Below are positions 1 to 11,073 of a DNA stretch of 64,000 nucleotides, one piece after another. The stretch is from the NCBI GenBank assembly GCA_001970955.1, contig MPUH01000053.1, positions 62,001 through 126,000 of the forward strand, written 5' to 3'. Numbering within the stretch: position 1 is the first letter of the stretch; every line of letters begins with the position of its first letter. The notes under the pieces were generated by a model, which saw nothing but the letters and a program-made list of their open reading frames with translations, did no database searches and had not been told where the DNA came from. The position numbers were made by a program, and so were the translations under genes. Origin of the DNA: Stentor coeruleus (taxonomy: Eukaryota; Ciliophora; Heterotrichea; Heterotrichida; Stentoridae).

Positions 1-1515
1 GCTTGTGTCTGTTTTTAGCACTTTGACTGAAAAGTTTGAGAATACAGGTTTATGATCACTGACTTGAATAGAATCACAACTACTATATCTGTTAAGTGTT
101 GCTGAACCTTTCCATAATACCCTATCACACCAAGCTGGTTCTCTACGAACATTATGTTGATTTGATCCAATCATATATTTAAAAGTAGGTAAAAAAGTTA
201 TTTCACCTTCACGGAAATCTGGGAATAGATTTAATGATCGCATTGCATATATTAGTTGATCCTTTTCAAGACATAATTGGATTTCGTTTTTTGAGATGTA
301 TTTTATTATATCCCCTGCACTAATACTATCTATACGATAGTTTAGGTCACCGAACCAGAAAATATGATCATGTTCAAAAATACTGTATGAAACATCATTC
401 GGTAAAGAAAATTTTATAGTTCTTGATATTGTGTTGATGTTATCGTTTCTTAGTTTAAAGTTTTGTTTGTGGGGTGCTAAATGGACGTTTATAAAACAAA
501 ATGTTGAACATAATATGCTAAAACGATATGCAATTGCACCTTTGTTACCGGTGAAACCTTTTAAGCCTAGTTTGACTTGGAATGTGGAGATGTTTTTGAC
601 AAGGCTACTGATTGATCTTTTTATGAAGATTATTGATAGAAGTCCTACTAGAGAGCTTTGGCACACCTATATTATTATTACGTTTTCGTATGTATCTGGG
701 CTAAAAATTTCTAATAGCTCTGCACTGAAATAGTTTACCCATTCTTGCTCTCTAATCGAATCTCCTCTTAGTTTAGTTAATTCACACATCTCTTGTAAGC
801 CAATAACAATTATATGAGGCGCCTCTATAGGTTCATCATATTTCCTATTCTGGCATAAAAACCATTCACGGAGTTTATTAGTCTTAGGAAAATACCCTCC
901 AGCATTCCATGTCAAAACAGCAATTGTAAAATCATGGCTAGTGGTGAATTCATTTTGTTTATCTTGTAGCTGAGTTGATACATATGCTTCCATAGGTATC
1001 TTCCCATAATGATCAATAAGCAATGAACTTGAGTTAGGTCTTTTCGTTATCAAACAAGGAGAATGCAAAGCTACAGGGATAGACTCTTGGTAAAACCAAA
1101 CCCATTTGTGATGACTACAGCCTAAATAAAAAGGCTCTTGTTGATATCTAGGATAATCGTTTAATATAGTCGTAAATGTTTTAATAGCTTCATCTGTAGC
1201 ATTAAACTCACACAATTGTTTATCAGCATTACCCCAAGTAATTGCAAACATCTCATCTTTTGGGATGATATGCATTTCAATAGTCAAAGGAAAAAGGACA
1301 ACAATTTTCGGCTTTCTAAACACTGTCTTAGCTCTGATTATAAAAAAACTGATTTACAATTACGCTTGCTCATATACAAAAGCTTTGTTCTTGACAATAC
1401 ACAAGTAGCAATTCTTAAATTCTGATTCAATTTTCACCCTTCCAGGATAGCACTAAATAAAAACTACATTAGAAATTTCTTCACTGTTCCGTAAAACACT
1501 TTTTATTGACTCCAT
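1..1515 (-). CDS. Inositol polyphosphate 5-phosphatase, 3' end beyond the window
   Basis: This gene removes the 5-phosphate from phosphoinositides or inositol phosphates, a membrane-signalling step. Four exons are visible: 1515-1468, 1452-1364, 1348-682 and 666 to the left edge. They are separated by 15-nt introns at 1453-1467, 1349-1363 and 667-681. The last exon is open to base 1, giving at least 490 residues. The exonuclease/endonuclease/phosphatase fold is shown by TWNAGG early in the catalytic domain, then FGDLNYR, PAWCDRVLW and SDHKPV, the signature motifs of the 5-phosphatase family. The start is the ATG at 1515-1513, which splices in frame into the conserved part. The N-terminal ~200 residues are not recognised and could be a targeting domain. 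The next gene ends only 74 bases upstream. The exact substrate class (OCRL, synaptojanin or SHIP-like) cannot be told from this part. Confidence 0.9.
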
Positions 1516-1589
1516 ACCTTTATTATTTAAAAAAAAAATACTCCAAATTAAGCATTTTATTTGAAATACCAGGTTTAATTATTATAAAA

Positions 1590-3218
1590 TCACAAGCTAA
1601 AAGGAGAAAGCCTAAGCCGCCCACCATGAAAATGATCTTTGGGTACTTGTAAAAGGTTACCATATACAGGTTTTTTATGATTTACTACATTCCCCAAGGA
1701 AAATTTGTTTAAGTTTAATGCTGATGAGAATTCTTCAGAGCTGTTTAAATTAGCTGTTTTTATATCATAATCTGAGATTTCTGAAGCTTTATATGAATGA
1801 TTTGGGGATATTGCTGGGGAGTTATATTGGGATATACATTCTTTAAAAGATTCTTTTTCTAGTTTTATACGATGAACACGTCTTGGACGACGAGGATCTT
1901 CGCTTGTTCTTCGATGTCGTATGTTTTCTTCAAAGTAATGTTGAGATATAGAGTTTATTTTAGATATGACATTGTATTCAATACTATTAAAAATATCATC
2001 TTCTTCAGCTTCTGAGTTACTATAATAATTCGGGTCAATTTTCAGTTCACTATAAGCTTTATCTATATTAGAAGAGTATAAATCAGGGATAAAAGGGGGT
2101 TGAATAAGTTTTTCTTTATATTTTTCAAAGTCTATGTTTTTTAGCCAAGGATGACTCATGATTTCTATAACCCCTTTATCTTTACCAAGTCTTTGTTCTG
2201 GGTCTTTTTTAAGTAAGCCTTCTAATAAAGTTTTTGCTGAGTTTGATATAAAATCAGGGATAGATAAACGGTCATTGAGGATTTTTCTGTACATTTTATG
2301 AAGGTCTTTATCGTAGAATGGAGGAAAACCTGTGAGCATTTCATAAAGAAGTGTACCAAGACAGTAAAAATCTACAAGTTTACTATGCCCTTGACCTTTG
2401 AGCATTTCAGGGCTCATGTATTCAGGTGATCCACAAAAACTATTAGAAGTCCCATACATATCCATTTTTGATAACCCAAAATCAGTCAGCCTAACATGTC
2501 CATCAATATCAATAACAATATTCTCTGGTTTAATATCCCTATACGCAATTTGTTTATTATGCAAATACTGAATTCCTAACACAACTTCAATAAAATAAAA
2601 CCTCGCTTGGTCTTCTGAGAATTTTTTCGCTTTGCGCAAATGTAAAAAAAGTTCTCCTCCAGGATAATAATCCATAACTAAATGGAATTTCTTAGGTGTA
2701 TGAAAAGCCCAATGCATTTTAGTTAGAAATGGGTGATCAATATTTGCAAGAATTTCTTTTTCAGCAAGAAGTTGGTAAATTGTACTCTCTTTTAACGCAT
2801 GCTCTTTTTCTATTGATTTCATTGCATAGATTATCCCTGTGTCTTTTTTTCTTACTAGTGAGACTTGGGAAAATGATCCTTTACTGACGATTTTTAGTAT
2901 TTCGAAAGTACTACAGCATATTTTTTTAGGTACTGGGGTATAGAAAATTGCCATGAGTTCATCGATAAGATCAAAAGGAAGTTGGGGTTTTTCAGGTAGT
3001 GATAACCAATAATCTAAGATTTCCTCATTATTTAAAGTCTTTAAACCAATAACAGGAAACCGAGAGGAAATTTTTTGATTTAGTTGGGCTAAAAATTGTG
3101 ATTTTGTAATAGTTTCATCCGTTATATGGATTTTGATCTTAGTTCCTGGTAGAAATACGTTTATAGTTTTGGGGAATTTTTTAGGTGGAGGATCTGGCTT
3201 GGAATTTTGTTGTCCCAT
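1590..3218 (-). CDS. AGC-family serine/threonine protein kinase, probably N-myristoylated
   Basis: A single-exon kinase of 542 residues if started at the ATG at 3218. An upstream in-frame ATG at 3263 would add 15 residues, but the inner start gives MGQQNSK, a good N-myristoylation signal, so I prefer it. Residues ~18-95 form an unrecognised, possibly ubiquitin-like N-terminal region. The kinase domain runs from ~105 to ~360. The glycine-rich loop is at 112-120, the catalytic Lys is K134 (YAMK), the catalytic Asp is D228 (YRDIKPEN) and the DFG Asp is D246. The activation loop reads SFCGSPEYMSPE. After the domain comes an AGC-type tail with PPFIP near 374-378. The last ~150 residues are Ser- and Asn-rich. 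The stop is TGA, so TGA terminates in this genome. The ciliate AGC kinases are an expanded group; the exact subfamily (S6K/AKT/PKA-like) is not resolved. Confidence 0.9.
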   Translation of the reverse strand: MGQQNSKPDPPPKKFPKTINVFLPGTKIKIHITDETITKSQFLAQLNQKISSRFPVIGLKTLNNEEILDYWLSLPEKPQLPFDLIDELMAIFYTPVPKKICCSTFEILKIVSKGSFSQVSLVRKKDTGIIYAMKSIEKEHALKESTIYQLLAEKEILANIDHPFLTKMHWAFHTPKKFHLVMDYYPGGELFLHLRKAKKFSEDQARFYFIEVVLGIQYLHNKQIAYRDIKPENIVIDIDGHVRLTDFGLSKMDMYGTSNSFCGSPEYMSPEMLKGQGHSKLVDFYCLGTLLYEMLTGFPPFYDKDLHKMYRKILNDRLSIPDFISNSAKTLLEGLLKKDPEQRLGKDKGVIEIMSHPWLKNIDFEKYKEKLIQPPFIPDLYSSNIDKAYSELKIDPNYYSNSEAEEDDIFNSIEYNVISKINSISQHYFEENIRHRRTSEDPRRPRRVHRIKLEKESFKECISQYNSPAISPNHSYKASEISDYDIKTANLNSSEEFSSALNLNKFSLGNVVNHKKPVYGNLLQVPKDHFHGGRLRLSPFSL

Positions 3219-3490
3219 TACTTTATTTTCATCATACCTGCTATTATGGTTATAAATTTTCACAACATTAAAAATATATACACATCAGCTTTATAAACAT
3301 ACTACAAATCTTAGAGTTTATGATGTTTCAAATCACCTAATACCTACAATCATAATCAAATCAAAGCTACAACAAATTAGCCATAAAATATAAACATAAA
3401 CATCAACCATATACATCAAAATCACTCATAATATCTGTATACAAAAAAAAAACTCCTACATCATCATCTTATTATATACGTATTTTTCTA

Positions 3491-5575
3491 TTATTTAGTA
3501 TCCTGTATAAATCCTCTAAGCAGCTTCACATCATTTTCTTTGCATTCCCTAATCCTCTTCTCAATCTTATTCTTCAGATTAATCCACACTGAAAAGTCTT
3601 CAAAAGTAAGAACCAACTGAGTTTTTTGTTCTATATGAACCATCATAACATTTGGTTCTTGCCTATCTTGTATTTGAATCCTACTATATCTAACAAGATA
3701 CTCAATAGTCAAACTAGACCCATCATAGCTTTTCTGACTTAAAATGAAAAAATTAGGGTCATCTATAATAAACCGCACAGAATTAGTCAAACCTTTTACT
3801 ATAGTTTTAGTAGTTTGTTTACCTTTAAGATGCCCTGCATTCATATGATATGATTTACCAACTTCAAGAAAATGAGTAGACAAAGCTTTTAAAGGACAAG
3901 AATTATAATCAATACCTTCAGGGGCTTCAGCAGGGAATATAAGATAATTGAGTTTTCTATATAAAAGAAATAGTCTTATTTCATAACGAGTTAAATCATC
4001 ATCACCAAAAGGTCGTCGGTTTTCTAAAGGAATTTGCATAAGCCGTTCATCAACTGATGGCAAAATATAATTCAATGGTAGTTCTAATTTTTCATCCCAA
4101 AGTAGTTCTTTGACAAAGTCCCATTCATCTTCGAAAATCCTAATAAAAAGTATTGGGTCATAGAAATTGTTTAGAGAATTCATTACAGTTCCTGCTTTTT
4201 TGTATAAAGCATTTGTTACAATTTCTCTTTCAAGTTTCAGGCTTGTGTCAAAAGCTTTACCTGAGAGTTCAAATAGTAATTTCCCAGCTAAAAAACAGGT
4301 AAAAAACCTTAATTCTTCATCAGCCATAAGAACATTCCCTAGTAAACTAACGAATTGACTATAATTTTCTTGTGAGGATTCAGAAGTTGGACAGTTTAAA
4401 AATATGTCCATAGCGTTTAGTAGTGCTGATTGTACTAAACTCATACTAAGTCCTAGTAAATTATCTTCTTTACAGCTTAAAAAACTCATTATTGAAGCAT
4501 TTAATGGGTTTTTTACTGTTTCCTCAGATTCTTCTAAATAAGGCGAGTCTCGATTAGGAGGATTTATTATAACTTCATAGTAAGACTTTGGTAAATCTGG
4601 AGAAAAAACTAAGAAAACTAAAGTTCGGACTAATGAAGGATAGTTGAAAATGTATAAAAATTTCGAAAGGATATAAATTGATACAGGGATTGGCAAATGA
4701 TAAGGCTTGAGTTTATTTTCGGTAATACTGCTTATAAGTATTGGGAGAATTAGAGCTTTGAGGAGAACATCGCTAAGTTTGCGGTTGAAGATTTCTCTAC
4801 CAATATTGAAAATGTCATTGAAATGATAGAGTAGGTCTACAACTTCTTCTATAATTAAGTCAAGTTTTCCTAAAGTTTTTGAAGCTGCGGTGCTTCTGAC
4901 TATGTTGATGATTGATTCTTTTAGATGATTGACTAGGTTATAAAAAAACCCAGAGTCTAGGATGAATCTGTCTATAGATTCTTCGTCAACTATTTAGATA
5001 TTACCACTTAAAATTCTAAGAACTACAGTTCGAGATGCTGTTCTTATAAGCGGTTCTTTATAGTTAAAAAACATCATAGCTCCAGTATAAAGAGTAAAAC
5101 CATTGTAAAGCATATACTGTCTAAGCTGAGGAATTGACACATTCACAGCAAGTCCTTTAAGTAATGACATATAATTATCAATAATCTCATCATCAGTAAA
5201 ATCAAAAGGATGAGTCAAGACTTCTTTATAAAATTCGCTTCTCAGTAGATATTCTTTATGAGAATCATTTCGCAGATTGTGGATCATAAGATTTGCGGAC
5301 TGCAATAATTGTATTGTAACTTCCTTATCAAACTCCATTCTAAGTATTTTTAAGCACACTGAAAGTATATCTTGAGATTCAAAAGCCCTGTATTGATTTT
5401 ACTCGAAAAAGTTGAGGTTGTTTTGCTCAGCCCATATAAGCCCTTCAGTAAGAGATCTAAGAATTTCGATGACTTGTAGGATATTTGATGAATTTATATT
5501 CTGCTCTTTTGTAAGGCTTGATAGAAGCTCACTAGGTAAAGCTTACTTGAATCCTTCTTCTGTATACTTAGACAT
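3491..5575 (-). CDS. CLEC16A/Gop-1-like FPL-domain protein
   Basis: Spliced gene of four exons: 5575-5547, 5531-5403, 5387-5005 and 4989-3491. It has 15-nt introns at 5532-5546, 5388-5402 and 4990-5004 and encodes about 679 residues. Residues ~25-180 match the FPL domain of CLEC16A, with GLIWAEQNNLNFFE followed by an LTHPFDFTDDEI stretch and LIRTASRTVVL. CLEC16A proteins act at endosomes and lysosomes in membrane traffic, autophagy and mitophagy control, with a role shown in fly and mammal. The C-terminal two thirds is helical and poorly conserved. At ~679 residues the protein is shorter than the ~1050 of human CLEC16A. Without the introns the gene appears as three unrelated fragments; the joined reading frame gives the expected domain order, which supports the splice model. 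Confidence 0.88.
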
Positions 5576-5986
5576 AGAAATTATTATTGTGGGGAAAAAT
5601 TCAAGGTATAATTGATAAGTTAAAAACAAAATATAATTCAAGGATAAGATTAAGTTTAATAGGACAGGTTTAGGTTTTATGGTTTTTAATAGAGAGTCAT
5701 TGGTTTTTTTATGTATTAAATTATAAGTTTGATTATTATTGTATAGGTTTAAAGGTTTTAGGTTTTAAATAGATGTGCTTTGATGATAAAAGTGATAAAG
5801 TTATTATGATTATATCTTAGAATAATTGTTAGGAAGATGAAATGTTATAAAAATTAAAATGATTTTGTGTATAGATTAAAAAAATATGTCAAAACCAGTT
5901 TCTAAATAAACCATAATATTACAAAATAATAATTATCAAATAAGTACCTAAAACTTCAAATCAATTTTATATTCCCTTATATAAAT
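5576..5986. other. Intergenic gap, AT-rich
   Basis: A 411-base gap upstream of the CLEC16A-like gene and downstream of the Sec7 gene, both on the minus strand. The part next to the CLEC16A-like start is T/G-rich on the plus strand, that is G-poor on the coding strand. No gene, RNA or clear repeat is visible. Confidence 0.6.
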
Positions 5987-8900
5987 TTATGCCAGGCTTG
6001 CATGATTATCAAATATCCTACTAAGACTAAGTTTGATAAGTTTTTTCAATTCCTCTCTAATAGAAATATCTTGTACAGTAACCATATCATAAAGTTCATT
6101 ACCCACATTTTTTATAGCTTCTAAAACATTTTTGCCTAAAAAAGGTATCAAGTTCTTAGAAACAACCGATTCAAGTGAAGTTATTTCTTCTTTCCTCCCA
6201 GAAAACAACTTATCTTTATTTGCAACATCAACAAGTAATTCTTTAGCAATATGATATATTTTTTTTTGATCTTCAGTTTTATTTATAAGCTCAAGTAAAA
6301 CAATCAATGATTCTTTTTCTATACGAAAAAGCCCAGGAAGTGTTTTATTACCAGCCATAAACCCTGCAGTCCACAAAGCTTTTCTTGTATCAAGATTTGC
6401 ATCAAAATTCCTTGCATGAATATAAATATCTTCAAATGATGGGATTAAAGATAACATGATAGTTTCAGGGATGTCTATTAGTAATATTTCCTTTACAGCT
6501 AATATAATATGATGAAGGATCATTATTTTATCTGATACAGGTCTAGGTTCGAATGGAAGTTTACCATTTTTCAACTCTAAAAACAATTCATTTGGCATAC
6601 AAGTTTCTATTAATTTTTTCAAACTTTTAACTGTTTCTTCCCATAGGAAATCGTTAAAACTTAAACAGTTCCCTATGACAAACTGTTTAAATATATGCAA
6701 AATAGTTTTAGCTAGATGCTCATTTAAGGTAAAAACTCCAGATAAAAGCAAACTAAAGAAATTTGGAATAATAGGGTAAAGTATATCGAATTTCTGTCCT
6801 ATAAGATTAGACATTCCTGTTAAAGATTGGGAACATGTTAAGTTTATCCATTCTTTTTCATATGAGTCCGCTTTAAAGCCTTCAAAGATTTCTAAGAAAA
6901 TTTCTGAATAGGCCGTTTTGAGTTGGTTTTCATCAAAATTCCCAAGGGATAAGGTACTAAATAGTAAAGTAGTGCCTGCGTTTCTTACGTAAGCCCTTGA
7001 GTCTTTTGTAACTTTCCCTATACCTGAAAGAAGGATTTTCCAGTAATTACCAGGAACCTTGATGAAATCTATACAGACTTTAGCCATAACTTCTAAGCTT
7101 TTAATACTTATTTGCTCAAAACTTCCTTCAACAAAACTTGAAAGACATGAGCATATTGAATCACTATACTCTAAAACATTGTGTAAATGCTTTTCACATA
7201 TTCTTTGGATAGCATTAAAGGCTTGCTCGATAATACAAGTTGATGTCTCTTTAGATGATATAAGCAATACTTCAATAATTGTACCCCATCCTGACTTAAT
7301 ATTATGTCCAACAGTAAACACAAACGTACTCATACAAGCAACAACCAGCTCTTTAACCGATACATTCTGACTATTTTTCATAATAACTTCAAATGGTTGT
7401 AAAAACCCTTTCTGAAAATGAAAGTTTTCAAGTTCTTCCTTCTGCAAGAACTTAATCGCTAATTGTTTCAAAGAATCAATAGCAAAAGATGCAATAAACT
7501 GACTCTTATGTAATCCAGCTTGAGAAAAATGATCCCTAAGGGTTTTCCAAACCCTACTCCAAACATATCTCATTCTATTCATATTAACATCAGCAACATT
7601 AACAAGTGCTTGTAAACAAAAAGTCCTTGGATGTTGTCCCCAAAGTTCTTCCCTAGATATTTCTATAAGCCTAGTAACAAATTCAATAATAGTATCATCA
7701 TCAAGACCAAATGACATATTAAATATATAATCAATATCACCTGGGGTAATTTGTATTGAAATACTTTCAGAACTTATTATATCATTTTCTGTTACAGGAC
7801 CATCATATTGAGCACCTGAACTTATAAGATGTAAATGATCTAATTTAGATAAACATTTTAATACATGCAACCAGCTACCTTTAAGATAATTAGCTTCGAA
7901 TTTGGCGATTTCTAATAAGGCTTTCATACATTCGATGTTTTTTTCGGAAATTTGATTGTTGAGGTAGATTAGGGATGTGAATTTAGCTAGGGATGAAAGA
8001 AAAATTTCAAGTTCTAGGGTCATTGAAAACCTACAAGCGATTTTTATACATGATAAAAAACCTTGGAGACTTAGTTTCCAGAATTTCGCTTCAGTAGCTT
8101 CTTCGAGGATTATAGAAAAGGTCGCGAGAAGAGGATGCCATAAGGCTTCTAGCATGATTTTAAGATGGTCTATGTGTAATGCTTGGTAGTATACAGAAGT
8201 GTGTTTTACTTCTTTTATGAGTTTCTGACCTTTTTGAAGCATTTTTTCAGTCTCTTTTATGTAGAGTTCATGCTTTTTTTTCCCAGAACTCTCTATTTTC
8301 TCTCTTGCTTCCTCATCTTCTTCTAAGGTAAATTTGTTGTTTTTAACAGTTTCGTAAATGCTTTCTAAGTACTCTGGGTCCAAGTCTTTACCTTTGTTTA
8401 TACCTGCGTTCATTATCTGGAACTGTGCCAGGGGCATTTTCTTTTGTATAGATGCATTATGCAAATCCGTCTGAAGCATAATAATAGCAAACGACAACAC
8501 ATAAACAGTATCAGCTTCTTCAAAAAAACTCGGGTTATCTTTATAATACTGTGAAGCGAATTTCTGCATAATCCTATCCACAACCTGTCCTTCCCCAGGC
8601 AACCTAAAAGATGACAAAAACATCCTAATAGCCTCTACAATCCCAACCCCTTTAAAATCAAGCAACTGAACAAACTCATGAAAAATCGATAAATTCGGTT
8701 CTTTTCTAGACCCAAAAAATTCCCCAAGTACAGTCTTATCAATCCCCGGTGTCATCTTAAGAAATACCGCAATCTCAGCCGGGTTATTCGAATTTAAATG
8801 CCCAGCTTCATGAAGAAACTTAATCCCAAGAGCAGGTTTTATATTAAACTTCGCTACCGCTTTAGACAAATTCATCTTTAAATGTTTATTTTTCCCAAAC

Positions 8901-10552
8901 TCCACCAATACATTCTCTAACCCTAAATCACTTGTTGAATCATCCTGTTCCTCATTAAAATGATCTGTTTTTATATAATTACTTTGATTATCAAGCCATG
9001 CAGCTTGTGTTGTAACAATACTCATAAGAGTTTCTAAAGATGTTTGTTTAAGTATAATTTCTTGTTGTGGCTGTGTTGATGATTCATTTTTATTTCTACC
9101 TACAGCAATTTTTCCTAAAATACCAATGATTCTAGCGAATATATCTTTTTCTTCAACATCACAATCATAATTTAGAAACAGTTCTAATGTAGTCCTAGGG
9201 TTTTGGGTTATATTAAAAAACACTTCGACTACTAAAAGTTTTTGATGATAATTTGAGTTCTCACTTTCTAGGATTTTTATGAAGATATGTTCGAGAAAAA
9301 TCCCAATTTCTGTTTTGAGACTGTCTTTGAAATTATTAACAAGGGCAACAAATATAGATAAGGATAAAGCGAATATAGTTTTTTCTGTTGACACAGAATT
9401 AGCGAGTAGACTTTCACATAATGTTCCTTGGATTATATCCATGAATAACTTACGGGATGAAAAAGTTGGACCTGGATTATCAATAACCCCTAGTATGAGT
9501 TCTAAAGATAAAACCTTAGATTTGAATGTTACGCTTGGCATTAGACTTGGGAACTCTTTAAGACTCAGTTTACAAATCGACCTAAAAATAACCAAAGCGT
9601 CTTGTAAATAATCATTTCCTTCATCACCTATTAAGCATCTTTCAGCAGCTTCAATATTTTTTATATGTGCTTTTTCACATGATTCTGAACATATTGGGTC
9701 GTTTATATCTTTACAACACAAATTAGCCCCTTTTCTACATAATACACACCAGCCATAAACCCCACAATTAAACCCTTCATCATTTGTTTTATCAACATAA
9801 TCAACCAACTCATTCCTTTCTTCATTATTCAACTTTTCATAAAGGATAATTTTTACTTGATTTTCTTTTAGTTTATTTTCATATAAAGCAACATTATCGA
9901 TTAGTTTTTTTACTAAGGTTTTAGTCATCAAAATTATAGGTTCTTCACTTAAAGGTATTGAATTATTTTCCATTCTTTGGAATATATAATGCATCATTTG
10001 AGTTAATATTGCTTTAGCTGTTGTCTGATTGACTAGATTTTTTGATGTAATATGTATATGATAACATGCTCTAAATGCTTCTAAAAGGGTTCTATCATGA
10101 ACTTCACAATTGAAACTTGTTATTGTTGTTAAAAGGGTTTTTATAACTTGGAGTTGGACATTATCATCTGTTTCTTGGACGCATTTACAAACACTTTCGA
10201 TTATTGCGTCAATCATTTTACGTGGATGCCGGGAAGATGGGTTTTGTAAAGGTTCTGAATATGAACATGTGTCTTCGGAATTACCAGTGAGGAAACCATG
10301 AGATATGAGTTTTTGTATATAATATAAAGTGATTTCAAGGACTTTTGTGATTTTTAAGTCTAAAGCGCTTTTGAATATGGGGAAGTATTTGTTTGCGTCA
10401 AGTGTGGAATCGTTTTTTACTAAGTCAATTGTGGAAAGGCACAAGTCTCGGAGGTCTTTGTTTTTCTTGTTAGTGAGAGTTTTGGAGATTTTATCAAAGG
10501 CTGAAGAAAGAAGCTCAATGTAAGCTGAATTTGGGTCTTTCAGATATTCCAT
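5987..10552 (-). CDS. Sec7-domain ARF guanine-nucleotide exchange factor, BIG/Sec7p type
   Basis: A single uninterrupted gene of 1521 residues. The Sec7 domain lies at ~565-750 and contains FRLPGEGQ with the catalytic glutamate finger E654, followed by the FAIIMLQTDLHN motif typical of active ARF-GEFs. The N-terminal half has the DCB/HUS layout of the large GEFs, and the C-terminal half is HEAT-like helical repeats (HDS regions). Length and order fit the BIG/Sec7p class, which activates ARF1 on the trans-Golgi. An unusual Cys-rich insert sits at ~265-291 with CVLC, CC and CSESC spacing, resembling a small zinc finger, just before the conserved HUS segment. The start MEYLKDPNSAY is the only Met before a conserved DCB-like helix. 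Two minus-strand neighbours flank it with no sign of co-transcription. Confidence 0.93.
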   Translation of the reverse strand: MEYLKDPNSAYIELLSSAFDKISKTLTNKKNKDLRDLCLSTIDLVKNDSTLDANKYFPIFKSALDLKITKVLEITLYYIQKLISHGFLTGNSEDTCSYSEPLQNPSSRHPRKMIDAIIESVCKCVQETDDNVQLQVIKTLLTTITSFNCEVHDRTLLEAFRACYHIHITSKNLVNQTTAKAILTQMMHYIFQRMENNSIPLSEEPIILMTKTLVKKLIDNVALYENKLKENQVKIILYEKLNNEERNELVDYVDKTNDEGFNCGVYGWCVLCRKGANLCCKDINDPICSESCEKAHIKNIEAAERCLIGDEGNDYLQDALVIFRSICKLSLKEFPSLMPSVTFKSKVLSLELILGVIDNPGPTFSSRKLFMDIIQGTLCESLLANSVSTEKTIFALSLSIFVALVNNFKDSLKTEIGIFLEHIFIKILESENSNYHQKLLVVEVFFNITQNPRTTLELFLNYDCDVEEKDIFARIIGILGKIAVGRNKNESSTQPQQEIILKQTSLETLMSIVTTQAAWLDNQSNYIKTDHFNEEQDDSTSDLGLENVLVEFGKNKHLKMNLSKAVAKFNIKPALGIKFLHEAGHLNSNNPAEIAVFLKMTPGIDKTVLGEFFGSRKEPNLSIFHEFVQLLDFKGVGIVEAIRMFLSSFRLPGEGQVVDRIMQKFASQYYKDNPSFFEEADTVYVLSFAIIMLQTDLHNASIQKKMPLAQFQIMNAGINKGKDLDPEYLESIYETVKNNKFTLEEDEEAREKIESSGKKKHELYIKETEKMLQKGQKLIKEVKHTSVYYQALHIDHLKIMLEALWHPLLATFSIILEEATEAKFWKLSLQGFLSCIKIACRFSMTLELEIFLSSLAKFTSLIYLNNQISEKNIECMKALLEIAKFEANYLKGSWLHVLKCLSKLDHLHLISSGAQYDGPVTENDIISSESISIQITPGDIDYIFNMSFGLDDDTIIEFVTRLIEISREELWGQHPRTFCLQALVNVADVNMNRMRYVWSRVWKTLRDHFSQAGLHKSQFIASFAIDSLKQLAIKFLQKEELENFHFQKGFLQPFEVIMKNSQNVSVKELVVACMSTFVFTVGHNIKSGWGTIIEVLLISSKETSTCIIEQAFNAIQRICEKHLHNVLEYSDSICSCLSSFVEGSFEQISIKSLEVMAKVCIDFIKVPGNYWKILLSGIGKVTKDSRAYVRNAGTTLLFSTLSLGNFDENQLKTAYSEIFLEIFEGFKADSYEKEWINLTCSQSLTGMSNLIGQKFDILYPIIPNFFSLLLSGVFTLNEHLAKTILHIFKQFVIGNCLSFNDFLWEETVKSLKKLIETCMPNELFLELKNGKLPFEPRPVSDKIMILHHIILAVKEILLIDIPETIMLSLIPSFEDIYIHARNFDANLDTRKALWTAGFMAGNKTLPGLFRIEKESLIVLLELINKTEDQKKIYHIAKELLVDVANKDKLFSGRKEEITSLESVVSKNLIPFLGKNVLEAIKNVGNELYDMVTVQDISIREELKKLIKLSLSRIFDNHASLA

Positions 10553-11073
10553 TTATTTGATGTATTAGAATGCTTGAAGTAGGATTTAGTTTTTTTATAG
10601 GGTTTTAGGTTTTAGGAAGGTTGGATGATGTTTTTTATAGAGTATGAAAGGTGTAGTATTTGAGCTGTTTTGGGAAAGAGATTTAGGGTAAGATTATTGA
10701 TTATATGGAAAGAGTTTTTATTGTGTAATAGTTTAAGGATTGAAACTAGGATTTTAGTGAGTTTTTCAGATTGATTTTGGATGATAGCTTTGATTAGATA
10801 TGTTATTGTATTAGATAAGATGATTTGTATAGAATTATTAAGTCTTTTATTTGAAATTTTAAGTTTTGTTATATGGTTGTAATAAGAAAGTTTATGGATA
10901 TGATGAATATTAGTAGAAAAATAGTTTTTAAATCATTAGCTAATATAAGAGATATACATATTAGAATCTCAAATAAAGATTTAAGTTTAGAATGACAAGG
11001 ACCAAAATAAAATTATCACTAATTAACCGCACTTTTCCCCTTTGAGATTGATTAATTTACAATTAAAAATAGT
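10553..11073. other. Intergenic gap upstream of the Sec7 gene
   Basis: About 520 bases. The first ~350 bases are strongly T/G-rich on the plus strand, so the Sec7 coding strand is G-poor upstream of its start. No conserved promoter element, RNA gene or open frame was recognised. Confidence 0.55.

Noticed and set aside
431-733. 100-codon plus-strand frame inside the 5-phosphatase gene
   Set aside because: Antisense to conserved 5-phosphatase exons and without recognisable sequence.
1590-1592. Possibility that TGA codes for Trp as in some heterotrichs
   Set aside because: TGA ends the AGC kinase at a natural end, and Trp is TGG in all conserved motifs. Standard code fits.
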